Source: Phycisphaerales bacterium
GTDB taxonomy: Bacteria > Planctomycetota > Phycisphaerae > Phycisphaerales > UBA1924
Direction of reading: 5' to 3'
DNA length: 64,000 bases
Assembly (NCBI GenBank): GCA_020831775.1
Contig: JAFIFZ010000036.1
Span: forward strand, 1 to 64,000
Notes under the pieces: generated by a model
Told to the model about the DNA's origin: nothing
Database searches by the model: none
The model's input: the letters and a program-made list of their open reading frames with translations, nothing else
Part shown: one piece after another, positions 34,387 to 43,932 of the stretch
Layout of the letters: the number at the start of each line of letters is the position of its first letter
Numbering within the stretch: the stretch's first letter is position 1
Translations under genes and position numbers: made by a program

Positions 34387-35120
34387 AACGCCCCGTCTGC
34401 GGCGAGCCCGCCAAGGATGGGCGCTCGATCGCGTGGCCCGTCTGCGATCCCGACGGACTCGAACTCGTCCACACGCCCTACCCCGACCCACCCCCGTGGG
34501 CGCGAGCCGAGCCGGAGATCCGCGCGGCGTGGGAGCGGATGTGCGCACAGAACCCGAGGCTCTTTGCCGGCCCGGTCGTCAGCGTGCGCGCGTTCGAGCC
34601 GGCATCCGGCCGCTTCGAACTCGCCGAGGCGACCTATCGGGAGCTGGTGGTGCAGCCCGGAATTCCCACCGGGGTGCACCAGCTCGCCGTGATCGCGATG
34701 GTTGTTGACGACGAAGGGCGCGTGCTAGCGGGCAAACGCGGGAAGTCGGTGCACCGGTATCCGGGCCTGTGGGAGATCGGCCCCGCCGGCGGCGTCGACC
34801 CGCCCGCTCACGGGCCACCGACAATGGCGCACATCCTCGGCGAGCTCGGACGCGAGTGCGAGGAAGAGATGGGGCTCTCGGTCGATGTCTCGATGGCCGA
34901 AGCCGCGGCGGTCGTCCTCGACAAGGACGCCTTCAGCTTCGACATCGTTTTCCGGGTGCCGATGACGGCGATGCGCGCTCGGGAGGGGTCGGTCTGGGAG
35001 TACCAGCGGGTCGGCTGGCTGACGCCCGAGCGGTGCCTGCGGCTGGGCTCGGCGGAGGGTCGCGGGATGATCGGCGCGAGCCTGGCGACGCTCCGTTGCC
35101 TCGGTTGGCTGCCCGGGTGA
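34383..35120 (+). CDS. NUDIX hydrolase
   Basis: Protein of 245 aa. The NUDIX box is recognisable as GELGRECEEEMGL near 157-169 with a Pro/His-rich insertion between GG and the helix; the preceding GLWEIGPAGG is typical. The N-terminal 90 residues are not part of the NUDIX fold. Substrates of the family are nucleoside diphosphates linked to another group; this one is not predictable. The GTG overlaps the ybaB stop, so it is translationally coupled. Confidence 0.85.
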   Translation: MKRPVCGEPAKDGRSIAWPVCDPDGLELVHTPYPDPPPWARAEPEIRAAWERMCAQNPRLFAGPVVSVRAFEPASGRFELAEATYRELVVQPGIPTGVHQLAVIAMVVDDEGRVLAGKRGKSVHRYPGLWEIGPAGGVDPPAHGPPTMAHILGELGRECEEEMGLSVDVSMAEAAAVVLDKDAFSFDIVFRVPMTAMRAREGSVWEYQRVGWLTPERCLRLGSAEGRGMIGASLATLRCLGWLPG

Positions 35121-35195
35121 GCCGTCCGGAGCCCGAATCAGGGGGCTCTGGAGGGCTCCATTGGGAAAAACCTTGACTTCGTGCTTCAGACAATC

Positions 35196-35224
35196 TTGAC
35201 AATCGACGGATTGGAGGCGACACT
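35196..35224 (+). promoter_or_regulatory. Probable sigma-70 promoter of a small RNA
   Basis: Perfect -35 TTGACA (35196-35201), 17-nt spacer, and GACACT (35219-35224), which keeps the key A2 and T6 of a -10 box. The predicted transcript start is near 35231. Confidence 0.5.
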
Positions 35225-35230
35225 AAGTGC

Positions 35231-35365
35231 GTCCGGCTGAGAGGCCGGGCCGAAAGAACAACAAGCCGGGAGCACGGGCAGCAGCCCGCCTCGGCACGGA
35301 CAAGACTGCCCCGATTTCGCCGCCTCCCCCTCGTCCCGGGCGCGGATCGGGGCAGTCGTTTTTTT
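35231..35365 (+). ncRNA. Candidate small structured RNA with intrinsic terminator
   Basis: The 5' end GTCCG (35231-35235) pairs with CGGAC (35297-35301), GAGGC (35241-35245) with GCCTC (35288-35292), and CGGGC-AGCA-GCCCG (35275-35288) forms an inner hairpin. A 12-bp terminator stem (35304-35315 with 35346-35357) and seven T follow. Alternatively a frame from GTG 35227 to 35367 encodes 46 basic residues after GGAGG, but its last third would lie in the terminator. No known RNA family fits. Confidence 0.45.
35304..35365 (+). terminator. Intrinsic terminator
   Basis: Perfect 12-bp stem GACTGCCCCGAT/ATCGGGGCAGTC with a 30-nt loop, one G, then TTTTTTT. It ends the candidate RNA and also any transcript reading on from the NUDIX gene. 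Confidence 0.85.
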
Positions 35366-35537
35366 GACGGTGTTTTGTCGGCGTGGGCCGCAAGCGGTCG
35401 GGCGTGGTTCCCATGAATCCGGCCCGGGCCGGATTCGATGGCTCTGGGGTGTCGCGAGCGTTGCGACCTAACATCACCGAGACCCCCCGCCCGGAACCGG
35501 CTCCGCCGCGATCAACCCCTGAACCCCGACTGACCCG

Positions 35538-36917
35538 ATGAGCCGCGCCGTACTGCTGAAGAGGTTTTCGCTGCTCGTCCGCACGCTCGCCGGCGTGCTG
35601 GTGCTGTTGCTGGCTGTGGGTGTGTTCGGGTTTCTGAGGTCGACCAGGCCGCTCCCGGCCCAGACCGAGCTCGCGGCGGAGATCCCGCGCGTGCCGGTGA
35701 TGGTGACGACGCTGGAACCGGTTTCCCGCGTCTGGCCGGGGTACGGGACGGTGCGGGCGATGGACGCGGCGAATGTCCCGACGCAGGTCTCCGCCCGCGT
35801 GCTCCGCCGGCCCGAGGGTGTCGAGGACGGCGCCCGCATCTTGGCTGGGGAATCGCTGCTCGAACTCGACCCGGCGGACTTCGACCGGCGCATCGACGCG
35901 ATCAACGAACGGATCGAGGGCATCAACGCGAGGCTGTCGAGCCTGGAGACCGAGGAGGGGCGGCTGCGCGAGCGGGTCGAATTGACCGAGGAGCAGGCGG
36001 ACATCCGGCGGGCGGAGCTGGAGCGGGTGCGGCGTGCCGTCGAACGCGGCGCCGCGACCGACGCGGATGTCGACCTGCGCCGGGCGCAGTACCTGGTGGC
36101 GAGGCAGGAGCTCAGCGGCATCCGTCTGCAGCTCGACCAGATCGAGTCGCGTCGTCGGGACCTGCAGTCGCAGGAGCGTGCCGAGCAAGCGGAGCTGGCG
36201 GTGGCCACGCTGCAGCGCGACCGGACGGAGATCACCAGCCCGATCGACGGGTACATCCAGGAGATCCTGTTCAAGACCGACGAGTGGGCGTCCGCGGGTT
36301 CGACCGTTGCGCGTGTCGTCGGGCTCGGGCGTCTGGAGATCCCGCTGCTTGCGCCGATCTCGGCGGCCGGGCGCCTGCGCGTGGGCGACACGGTCGAGGT
36401 CCGGGTCGAGGGTGAGGGCGGGAGTTCGTTCACCGGCGAGGTCTCCCGCTTGGCGCCCGAGTCGCGCGAGGGCTCGCGGAGCGTGACGGTCTTTGTCGAG
36501 GTGCGTCAGGAAGAACCAGAGACGCTGACGGCCGGGGGCGACGGGCGGACGGTGCTGCGCCCGGGCCAGTTCGTGACGGCGCAGCTCCGCTCGGGCGATC
36601 CCGCCCAGCGCGTGATCGTGCCCAGGCGGGCGATCCGACGCGACGCGGTGATGGTCGTGCTGACCGAGACGGGGAGCAACGGCGATGTCTCGCGCGTGAT
36701 CGAGCGTCCGGTGATCGTCTCGCACCACATCGAGGGCGAGCGCCCGGAGCTGGCGCGTGGCGAGACGCAGTGGGCGGTGATCCAGAGCGGGCTGGAGGCG
36801 GGCGAGACGGTCGTGATCGGGGGGCTGGACACGCTGCGCGAGGGGCTGCGGGTCGAGCCTGTCCCGGCGGGCGTGTCGTCGGCCTCCGAGAGCGCCGAAG
36901 GGGCGGGTGACTCGTGA
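35538..36917 (+). CDS. RND efflux periplasmic adaptor (membrane fusion protein)
   Basis: HlyD/AcrA-type adaptor of 459 aa. The signal anchor is at 14-32; then come the barrel-sandwich halves (VSARVLRRPEG and ITSPIDGYIQEI), with a long alpha hairpin between them (about 115-235) rich in Glu, Arg and Leu, and the beta-barrel and membrane-proximal domains. Its stop overlaps the GTG of the transporter gene by 4 nt, so both form one tripartite pump; no TolC-like outer-membrane gene is nearby. Confidence 0.92.
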   Translation: MSRAVLLKRFSLLVRTLAGVLVLLLAVGVFGFLRSTRPLPAQTELAAEIPRVPVMVTTLEPVSRVWPGYGTVRAMDAANVPTQVSARVLRRPEGVEDGARILAGESLLELDPADFDRRIDAINERIEGINARLSSLETEEGRLRERVELTEEQADIRRAELERVRRAVERGAATDADVDLRRAQYLVARQELSGIRLQLDQIESRRRDLQSQERAEQAELAVATLQRDRTEITSPIDGYIQEILFKTDEWASAGSTVARVVGLGRLEIPLLAPISAAGRLRVGDTVEVRVEGEGGSSFTGEVSRLAPESREGSRSVTVFVEVRQEEPETLTAGGDGRTVLRPGQFVTAQLRSGDPAQRVIVPRRAIRRDAVMVVLTETGSNGDVSRVIERPVIVSHHIEGERPELARGETQWAVIQSGLEAGETVVIGGLDTLREGLRVEPVPAGVSSASESAEGAGDS

Positions 36918-39900
36918 GCCTGCCCCGCTTCGGTGTGCGGAACCCGGTGGTCGCGAACCTGATGATGTTCGCGATCCTTGGGGCGGGGCTGATCTTCGGC
37001 GCGAGCCTGACGCGGGAGTTCTTCCCCGAGACCCGACCGAACCAGGTCGTGGTGGCGGCGCCCTACCCCGGCGCTGCGCCCGACGAGGTCGAGAGCGCCC
37101 TTGCGATCAAGATCGAGGACGCGCTGGCGGAGATCGACCGCGTCAAGGAGATGCGGACTGTCGTCACCGAGGGCTCGGCGAGCGTGACGGTCGAGTTCCA
37201 GCCGGGCGTGGACATCGAGTTCGCGGTGGCCGAGGTGCAGAGGCAGGTCGACGCCCTGCAGGACCTGCCCGAGGACGCAGAGCGCATCGTCGTCAGGAAG
37301 CTGGAGCCGAACATCCCCGCGATCGTGCTGTCGCTCTACGGCGACGCCGACGAGCGGGAGATGAAGCGGGCGATCCGGCGGATCTACGACGACCTGGACC
37401 TGCTGGAAGGGATGGGCGACCTCGTGATCGGGGGCGTGCGGGCCGACGAGGTGACCGTCGAGGTCCGCCCCGAGGCGCTGATCGAGCACGGGCTGAGCAT
37501 GCCCGAGGTCAGCCGCCTGATCGGCGACGCGATGCGCGAGCTGCCCGGCGGGACGGTGCGGAGCGATGTGCAGAATGTCGGCGTGCGCACAGTCGCGGCG
37601 GGGAGGCGTGCGGCGGAGGTATCGAGGATCCCCGTCAAGAGCGAGCCGGGCGGGCGGCTGGTCCGCCTCGGCGACATCGCCGAGGTCCGCGAGGGGTTTG
37701 TGGACATCGACCGGCGGGCGAGGCTCAACGGCAAGCCCGCGGTCTCGATCACGGTCTTCAAGGTCGGCGACGACGACGCGGTGAACATCGCCGAGCTCGT
37801 CAAGGCGTATGTCGCCGGGCTCAGGGGCGAGGAGCTGTCGCTGAACTTCCGCGAGAAGCTCGCGTCGCTGACCCGCCGACCGGGCGACGAACGGCCGTTG
37901 AGCGAGCGGGTGCAGGCCTACGAGATGGGGCTCGCCCGTGCGGCGACGACGCCCCTCCCCGGCGAGGTGATGTTCACCACAGACCTCGCCCGCTTCATCG
38001 TCGACCGGCTGGACCTCCTCCTGCGCAACGCGTTCTACGGCGGGTGTCTGGTCTTCCTGACGCTGCTGGTCTTGCTCAGTTGGCGGACGAGCTTCTGGGT
38101 AGCGCTGGGGCTGATTGTTTCGATGGCCGGGACGCTGGCGACGATGTACTTCGTCGGGGTCACGCTGAACCTGCTGACGATGTTCGGGCTGATCGTCGTG
38201 ATCGGGCTGCTGGTCGACGACGCGATCGTCGTCGCCGAGAACATCACCGCCAGGCACGAAAAAGGCGAGAGTGCCGAGGTCGCGGCGATCCGCGGGACGG
38301 GGCAGGTGCTCTGGCCCGTCGTCGCGACGGTGCTCACAACGATCTGCGCGTTCCTGCCGCTGGCGTTGATCCAGGGGCGGCTGGGGGACCTGCTCGAGTC
38401 GCTGCCGTATGTCGTGGCGATCGCGCTGCTTGTCTCGCTGATCGAGGGGTTGTTCATCCTGCCCAGCCACATGGCCCACAGCCTGCGGGGGACGGACCGT
38501 CGTCGCGAGCGCGGGGCCGAAAGCCGGCTGGAGAAGGCCGAGCACTGGTTCGACCAGAAGCGCGACGCGATCCTGATGGGCAAGGTCGTGCCCTGGTATG
38601 TCCGCGTGCTCAAGCGGCTGCTCAGGCACCGCTACCTGACGCTCGCCAGCGCAATCGCGGTGATGATCGCCTGCGCGGGGATCGTCGCGGGCGGGCGGCT
38701 GGAGTTCATCTTCTTTGAAGACAGCGACGCCGAGACGGTCAACGGCTCGCTGGTGATGCCCGTCGGCACGCCGGCGGAGCGGACCGACGCGATCCTGAAG
38801 CGCCTTGAGGCGGCGACGATGGCGCAGCCCGAGGTGCAGAGCGTTTACGCGGTCGTCGGCTCGCAGGGGGATCTTGAGGGCGAGAGCGTCAGCATCAACC
38901 AGCCCAATGTCGGGCAGCTCATCATCGAGCTGGTGCCGGTGGAGCGGCGCGATCGCACCAGCCCCGAAATCCGCGAGTCGATCATCGCCGAAGCCGGCGA
39001 GCTCACCGGCGTCAAGAGCTTCAGGCTGCAAGAGGTCGGGGGCGGGCCCGGCGGACCGGCGTTGAACTTCGCCATCACGGGAACCGACGAACGCCAGATC
39101 GCAAGGGCCGTCGAGCGCGTCAAAGCCGAGCTCCGGCGGTTCGACGGGGTCTACGGCATCGCTGACGACGCCGACGCGGGCGCGCCCGAGCTGCGCGTAG
39201 AACGCCTCAGGGCGGCGGGCGAGGCGCTCGGGCTCACGCGGGTCTTTGTCGGCCAGCAGGTCCGGGCGATGGTGCTCGGGCTGGAGGCGTTCACCTTCGC
39301 CGGCGACCGCGAGGATGTGAAGGTCCGCGTGATCGCACCCGAGCGGGTTCGCCGGAGCCTCTCGGAGATCGAGCGGTCGTACATCTTCACGCCCGCGGGC
39401 GAGCCGGTGGCGTTGGCAGAGGTCGCCGAGATCACCGAGGGCGAGTCGTACGCCTCGGTTCGGAGGCTCAACAGACGGCGCGCGGTGACGGTGACGGCGG
39501 ATGTGGCGCGGACGATCGCCAACGCCGACGAGATCGCCGCGGCCCTGGAGCCGGTGTTCAGGTCGATCGAGCGGGACGAGCCGGGGATCACGATCCTCAA
39601 GCGCGGACGCCAGGAGGATGTCGCCGACAGCTTCCGGACGCTGCCGCTCGGCATGGCGGTGGCGTGCGGACTGATCTACATCATCCTCGCTTGGCTTTTC
39701 GGGAGCTTTGTGCAGCCCCTGATCGTGATGGCGGCGATCCCGTTCGCGACGATCGGGATGATCCTCGGGCACCTGCTCATGGGCTTCCCGCTGACCTTCC
39801 TGTCGCTGATCGGGTTCGTGGCGCTGACGGGCGTCGTGGTGAACGACTCACTGATCCTGATGGAGTTTTTCAATGAGAAGCGTCGCGAGGGGCACAGCGT

Positions 39901-40279
39901 CTACGACGCGTGCGTCGAGGCGGGTCGGGCGAGGTTCAGGGCGATCCTGCTGACAACGGTGACGACGGTGCTCGGGCTCTCGCCCCTGATGCTCGAGCAG
40001 AGCTTCCAGGCGAGGTTCCTGATCCCGATGGCGATCACAATCGCGTTCGGGCTGCTCAGCGCGACGGTGATCATCCTGGTGGTGCTGCCCTGCATGCTGA
40101 TGATCTTCCAGGACTTCCGGCGAGCGACCTCGTCGGTGTGGCATGGGCAGTGGCCCCCGCCGATCGACCGGCGCGAGGCCGAGCGTCTGGCGATGCTGCG
40201 CGAGCTGGCGGGGATGGACGAGGAGGACCGGGCGGCCGCCGCTCTCGGCAGGCGGGTGCGCGATCCGGACGAGCCCTGA
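36914..40279 (+). CDS. RND family efflux transporter permease
   Basis: Inner-membrane proton antiporter of 1121 aa, hydrophobe/amphiphile efflux type. The fold is 12 spans with two large periplasmic loops: span 1 near 14-32, a first membrane block near 370-540 with GLLVDDAIVVAENI (proton-relay Asp pair) near 435, and a second block near 910-1085 with TGVVVNDSLILMEF. The GTG at 36914 is coupled to the adaptor. The C-terminus carries about 50 charged residues beyond the last span. Substrate unknown. Confidence 0.94.
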   Translation: MSLPRFGVRNPVVANLMMFAILGAGLIFGASLTREFFPETRPNQVVVAAPYPGAAPDEVESALAIKIEDALAEIDRVKEMRTVVTEGSASVTVEFQPGVDIEFAVAEVQRQVDALQDLPEDAERIVVRKLEPNIPAIVLSLYGDADEREMKRAIRRIYDDLDLLEGMGDLVIGGVRADEVTVEVRPEALIEHGLSMPEVSRLIGDAMRELPGGTVRSDVQNVGVRTVAAGRRAAEVSRIPVKSEPGGRLVRLGDIAEVREGFVDIDRRARLNGKPAVSITVFKVGDDDAVNIAELVKAYVAGLRGEELSLNFREKLASLTRRPGDERPLSERVQAYEMGLARAATTPLPGEVMFTTDLARFIVDRLDLLLRNAFYGGCLVFLTLLVLLSWRTSFWVALGLIVSMAGTLATMYFVGVTLNLLTMFGLIVVIGLLVDDAIVVAENITARHEKGESAEVAAIRGTGQVLWPVVATVLTTICAFLPLALIQGRLGDLLESLPYVVAIALLVSLIEGLFILPSHMAHSLRGTDRRRERGAESRLEKAEHWFDQKRDAILMGKVVPWYVRVLKRLLRHRYLTLASAIAVMIACAGIVAGGRLEFIFFEDSDAETVNGSLVMPVGTPAERTDAILKRLEAATMAQPEVQSVYAVVGSQGDLEGESVSINQPNVGQLIIELVPVERRDRTSPEIRESIIAEAGELTGVKSFRLQEVGGGPGGPALNFAITGTDERQIARAVERVKAELRRFDGVYGIADDADAGAPELRVERLRAAGEALGLTRVFVGQQVRAMVLGLEAFTFAGDREDVKVRVIAPERVRRSLSEIERSYIFTPAGEPVALAEVAEITEGESYASVRRLNRRRAVTVTADVARTIANADEIAAALEPVFRSIERDEPGITILKRGRQEDVADSFRTLPLGMAVACGLIYIILAWLFGSFVQPLIVMAAIPFATIGMILGHLLMGFPLTFLSLIGFVALTGVVVNDSLILMEFFNEKRREGHSVYDACVEAGRARFRAILLTTVTTVLGLSPLMLEQSFQARFLIPMAITIAFGLLSATVIILVVLPCMLMIFQDFRRATSSVWHGQWPPPIDRREAERLAMLRELAGMDEEDRAAAALGRRVRDPDEP

Positions 40280-40303
40280 GGCCGGTGTCCTTGCACGGTC
40301 GAC

Positions 40304-40330
40304 CCGACCCTTGGCTGCGCTCCGGGTCGG
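40304..40330. repeat. Inverted repeat between RND and glnS genes
   Basis: CCGACCC (40304-40310) and GGGTCGG (40324-40330) with a 13-nt loop. No T-run. Similar CCGACCC/GGGTCGG words occur at 7426 and 43932. Confidence 0.4.
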
Positions 40331-40365
40331 GGGCCGTGCCCCCCTCGCGAGCGGCTGGCTGGCGC

Positions 40366-40371
40366 TAGCCT
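40366..40371 (+). promoter_or_regulatory. -10 box of a probable leaderless promoter (glnS)
   Basis: TAGCCT followed by 7 nt (TCGCCCT) and the glnS ATG at 40379. No ribosome site is seen. Confidence 0.45.
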
Positions 40372-40378
40372 TCGCCCT

Positions 40379-42160
40379 ATGAGCGAGAGCGCCAATCAGG
40401 ACCATTTTCTCAAGCGGACCATCGAGGAGGACATCGCCAAGGGGCGGTGGGGGGCGCCGGGCGACCGGAGCGTCGTCAGGACGAGGTTTCCCCCCGAGCC
40501 CAACGGCTTCCTCCACATCGGGCACGCCAAGAGCATCTGCCTGAACTTCGGCCTCGCCGAGCAGTTCGGCGGCTCGTGCAACCTCCGCTTCGACGACACC
40601 AACCCCGTCAAGGAGGACAAGCTCTTCGTCGAGTCGATCGTCCGCGATGTCCGCTGGCTGGGCTTCCGCTGGCCGGGGGCCTCTGAAAGCGACCCGATGG
40701 AGGGCGTCCGCTTCGCCTCGGACTATTTCCAGCTCATGCACGACTGCGCCGTGGACCTGATCAAGAAGGGCCTGGCGTATGTCGACGACCAGACGCCCGA
40801 GCAGATCCGCGAGGGGCGGGGCGCCCCCGGCGTGCCCGGGACCAACAGCCCCTTCCGCGACCGCCCGATCGAGGAGAGCCTGACGCTCTTTGAGAAGATG
40901 GTCGCGGGCGAGTTCCCCGAGGGCTCGCGGGTGCTTCGGGCGAAGATCGACATGGCCTCGCCCAACTTCAACATGCGCGACCCGGTGATGTACCGGATCG
41001 TGAAGATGGCGCACCACCGCACGGGGGACGCCTGGCGCGTCTACCCGATGTACGACTGGGCGCACGGGCTGGAGGACTCGGTCGAAGGGATCACGCACTC
41101 GATCTGCACGCTGGAGTTCGAGGACCACCGCCCGCTGTACGACTGGTTCATCGATTCGATCAACGAGGGTCGCGCCGAGCCTTTGCACCACCCGCAGCAG
41201 ATCGAGTTCGCGCGCCTGAACCTCGGCTACACGGTGATGAGCAAGCGGAAGCTCAAGCAGCTCGTCGACGAGAAGCGTGTCGAGGGGTGGGACGACCCGC
41301 GGATGCCGACGATCGCGGGCTATCGCAGGCGCGGGTACACGCCCGAGTCGGTGAGGAACTTCTGCCGCGACATCGGCGTGAGCAGGTTCAACAGCCTGAT
41401 CGATCCGGGGCGTCTGGAGAACGCGTGCCGCGAGCATCTCAACGCGGTCGCGCCGCGCCGGATGGCGGTGCTCAAGCCGCTGAAGATCGTCATCGAGAAC
41501 TTCCCCGAGGGCGAGACGCGCCACATCGAGGCGGTGAACAACCCCGAGGACGAGGCCGCGGGCGTGCGCAAGGTCCCTTTCACGCGCGAGCTGTACATCG
41601 AGCGTGACGATTTCATGGAAGACCCGCCCAAGAAGTTTTTCAGGCTGGGCCCCGGGCGAGAGGTGCGGCTGCGGTACGCCTGCCTGCTGACCTGCGTCGA
41701 GGCGGTCAAGGACGCGTCGGGCGAGGTCGTCGAGCTGCGCTGCACCTACGACCCGGAGACTTGGGGGGGCAAGAACCCGCCCGACGGGCGCAAGGTCAAG
41801 GGCACGCTGCACTGGGTCAGCGCCGAGCACGGCATCAAGGCCGAGGTCCGCAACTACGACCGCCTCTTCTCGATCGAAGACCCCAACCACACGCCCAAGG
41901 GCGCCCCCGAGAGCTGGAGCTTCCTCGACGCGATCAACCCCGACTCGCTGGAAGTGATCTCGGGCGCCGTCCTCGAACCCGCCCTGGCGGACGATCCGGC
42001 ATTGAGCAACGAGCCCGCGTGGCCGGACGGGATCCGTCGCGTGCAGTTCGAGCGCCACGGGTACTACTGCATCGACAGCGCCTCGACCCCGGACCGTCCG
42101 GTCTGGAACCGGACGGTCTCCTTGAAGGACAGTTGGGCGAAGATCGCCCAGAAGGGCTGA
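40379..42160 (+). CDS. glnS: Glutaminyl-tRNA synthetase
   Basis: Class I synthetase of 593 aa that charges tRNA-Gln with glutamine. The HIGH motif is GFLHIGHAKS near 42-51, the KMSKS equivalent VMSKRKL near 285, and FDDTNP is near 73. The C-terminal beta-barrel anticodon-binding domain spans about 350-585. There is no YqeY tail. A cognate tRNA-Gln(TTG) is encoded at 7822. Having GlnRS suggests direct charging rather than only the GatCAB route. Confidence 0.96.
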   Translation: MSESANQDHFLKRTIEEDIAKGRWGAPGDRSVVRTRFPPEPNGFLHIGHAKSICLNFGLAEQFGGSCNLRFDDTNPVKEDKLFVESIVRDVRWLGFRWPGASESDPMEGVRFASDYFQLMHDCAVDLIKKGLAYVDDQTPEQIREGRGAPGVPGTNSPFRDRPIEESLTLFEKMVAGEFPEGSRVLRAKIDMASPNFNMRDPVMYRIVKMAHHRTGDAWRVYPMYDWAHGLEDSVEGITHSICTLEFEDHRPLYDWFIDSINEGRAEPLHHPQQIEFARLNLGYTVMSKRKLKQLVDEKRVEGWDDPRMPTIAGYRRRGYTPESVRNFCRDIGVSRFNSLIDPGRLENACREHLNAVAPRRMAVLKPLKIVIENFPEGETRHIEAVNNPEDEAAGVRKVPFTRELYIERDDFMEDPPKKFFRLGPGREVRLRYACLLTCVEAVKDASGEVVELRCTYDPETWGGKNPPDGRKVKGTLHWVSAEHGIKAEVRNYDRLFSIEDPNHTPKGAPESWSFLDAINPDSLEVISGAVLEPALADDPALSNEPAWPDGIRRVQFERHGYYCIDSASTPDRPVWNRTVSLKDSWAKIAQKG

Positions 42161-42246
42161 GGTCGGTTCCGCCCGCCTTGGCCGCTATGCTCTCTGTCCG
42201 GTCCGGGTTTTCCGGCCTTGGGTTGTATTGAATGAGAACAGAAGCC

Positions 42247-42273
42247 GCACGCCCCGAGGGGGAGGGGGCGTGC
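42247..42273 (+). promoter_or_regulatory. Hairpin in the leader of the PfkB-type kinase gene
   Basis: Perfect 9-bp stem GCACGCCCC/GGGGCGTGC with a 9-nt loop, ending 25 nt before the kinase ATG. No T-run; a transcript-stability or translation role is possible. Confidence 0.35.
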
Positions 42274-42298
42274 CCGGACCCGCAGCGGAGGTCACTTC

Positions 42299-43228
42299 AT
42301 GGCGTTGGCAGTCACAGGCACAGTCGGCATCGACACGGTCTACACCCCAGACGGGGACCATCGCGAACATGTGCTGGGCGGCTCGTGCACCTACTTCGCC
42401 GCGGCGGCGAACTTCTACGGGCCCGTCCGCATCGTCGGGGCCGTGGGCGACGACTTCCCCGACGACCTCCGCTCGACCTTCGACCGCTTTGCCAACATCG
42501 ACACCGAGGGTCTGGAAACGCGCAAGGGGAGCAAGACCTTCCGCTGGGGCGGCAAGTACCAGGAGAACATGGACCACCGCGACACGCTCTTCACTGAGCT
42601 CAATGTGCTCGCCGAGGCCCCGCCACCCGTCCCCGAGTCTTACCGCGACTCGACGATGGTCTTTCTGGCCAACACGCACCCGGCGGTGCAGCTGGACATG
42701 CTCTCGAAGTTCCCAGACCGCAAGCTCGCCGTCGCCGACACGATGGACCTCTGGATCAACACCGAGCGCGAGACGCTGACGGAGCTCGTCAAGCAGATCG
42801 ACGGGCTCGTGCTCAACTACGACGAGGCCGAGCAGCTCACGGGCAAGAAGAACACGGTCGCCGCGGCCCGCGAGCTGGTCTCGTGGGGACCCGCCTTCGT
42901 CGTGGTCAAGAAGGGCGAGCACGGGTGCATCTTCGCCCACCGCGACGGGATCGCGGCCCTGCCCGCCTTCCCCGCCGAACAGGTCATCGACCCGACCGGC
43001 GCCGGCGACACCTTCGCGGGCGGGATGTTCGGCCACCTCTGCCGCGCCACCGAGGCGGGGAGCCTGAAGGACCTGACCGACTTCGATGTGCTGCGTCGCG
43101 CCCTGGCGCACGGCACCGTGATGGCGAGCTTCACGATCGAGGACTTCAGCCTCGACCGCCTCGCCAAGCTCACGCAGGAAGACATCGACCGGCGCTACGA
43201 CGAGTTCGCCCGGATGATGCACCTGTGA
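42299..43228 (+). CDS. PfkB-family carbohydrate/nucleoside kinase
   Basis: Ribokinase-fold kinase of 309 aa. The GG motif is at GGSCTYFAAAA near 27 and the catalytic anion-hole motif DPTGAGDTFAGG is near 233-244 with the base Asp. GGAGG lies about 8 nt before the ATG. Substrate is not determined; residues around it (HANTHPA, DTMDLW) differ from classical fructokinases and adenosine kinases. The next gene is a methyltransferase 32 nt downstream. Confidence 0.88.
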   Translation: MALAVTGTVGIDTVYTPDGDHREHVLGGSCTYFAAAANFYGPVRIVGAVGDDFPDDLRSTFDRFANIDTEGLETRKGSKTFRWGGKYQENMDHRDTLFTELNVLAEAPPPVPESYRDSTMVFLANTHPAVQLDMLSKFPDRKLAVADTMDLWINTERETLTELVKQIDGLVLNYDEAEQLTGKKNTVAAARELVSWGPAFVVVKKGEHGCIFAHRDGIAALPAFPAEQVIDPTGAGDTFAGGMFGHLCRATEAGSLKDLTDFDVLRRALAHGTVMASFTIEDFSLDRLAKLTQEDIDRRYDEFARMMHL

Positions 43229-43260
43229 CGGGCGCCGGAGCAACGGAGGAGACCACGCCC

Positions 43261-43890
43261 GTGAGCAGCTATCTGGAGCCATACCGGCGGGCGGTCGAAC
43301 GCCTCGGCCCCCGTTTCGAGGCGCTCCTCTGGAACAGCCCCGCGACCCAGGCCGCACGCTTCGCCGCCCTCGCCGACTCGATCGAGCTGCTCGGGCGCGT
43401 CATCGCCGACCTCGGCTGCGGCAGGGCCGACCTGCTGAGCTGGCTGCACACCGAGGGCATCCAGTACGGGCGATACATCGGGGTCGACGCGATCCCCGAG
43501 CTGCTGGAGGCCTCGCGGGCCAAGGCGGCCGACGAGATGCTGCCCGAGGCGGTCTTCGTCAACGCCGACTTCGTCTCCGAGCCTGACATCTTCAAGCGGC
43601 TCACCGTTGAGCAGCAGGCCGATGTCCTGCTGTTCAGCGGGTCGCTGAACACGCTGGAGGAGGACCTGGCTTTGGAGGTGCTCGGGCGGGCGTGGGAGGC
43701 GGTGTCGAGGGTGCAGGGGGGCGTGCTGGCGTTCAACTTTCTGAGCAGTTGCCGCGACACGCTGGAGGGGCCGGCGAAGCGGTTCGATGTGCACCGAGTC
43801 TTCCGCTGGGCGCTGGAGCGGACGCCGCTGGTGGTCTTCCGCCAGGACTACCTCGGCGACCACGACGCGACGGTGGTCATGCGAGCCTGA
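43261..43890 (+). CDS. Class I SAM-dependent methyltransferase
   Basis: Protein of 209 aa. Motif I is VIADLGCGRADLL near 43-55, then IGVDAIPELLEASR near 76 (SAM ribose Asp), LLFSGSLNTLEEDL near 120 and LAFNFLSS near 152. GGAGGAG lies 8 nt before the GTG at 43261; an in-frame GTG at 43225 overlaps the kinase stop and would add 12 residues. The target of methylation is not predictable. Confidence 0.83.
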   Translation: MSSYLEPYRRAVERLGPRFEALLWNSPATQAARFAALADSIELLGRVIADLGCGRADLLSWLHTEGIQYGRYIGVDAIPELLEASRAKAADEMLPEAVFVNADFVSEPDIFKRLTVEQQADVLLFSGSLNTLEEDLALEVLGRAWEAVSRVQGGVLAFNFLSSCRDTLEGPAKRFDVHRVFRWALERTPLVVFRQDYLGDHDATVVMRA

Positions 43891-43932
43891 CAGAGACTGG
43901 AGCAGGTGAGCAGGCGATCAGGTGGGGGATGG

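Noticed and set aside
35231-35303. TPP riboswitch suggested by CTGAGA near 35237
   Set aside because: The other conserved TPP elements are absent, and no thiamine gene follows.
35227-35367. A 46-codon frame with GGAGG upstream, overlapping the candidate small RNA
   Set aside because: Its end lies in the terminator stem and T-run. Kept only as an alternative to the RNA call.
36506-39772. A 1088-codon open frame opposite the RND genes
   Set aside because: Antisense of a well-conserved transporter; contains mainly Arg, Asp, His and Pro and no domain.
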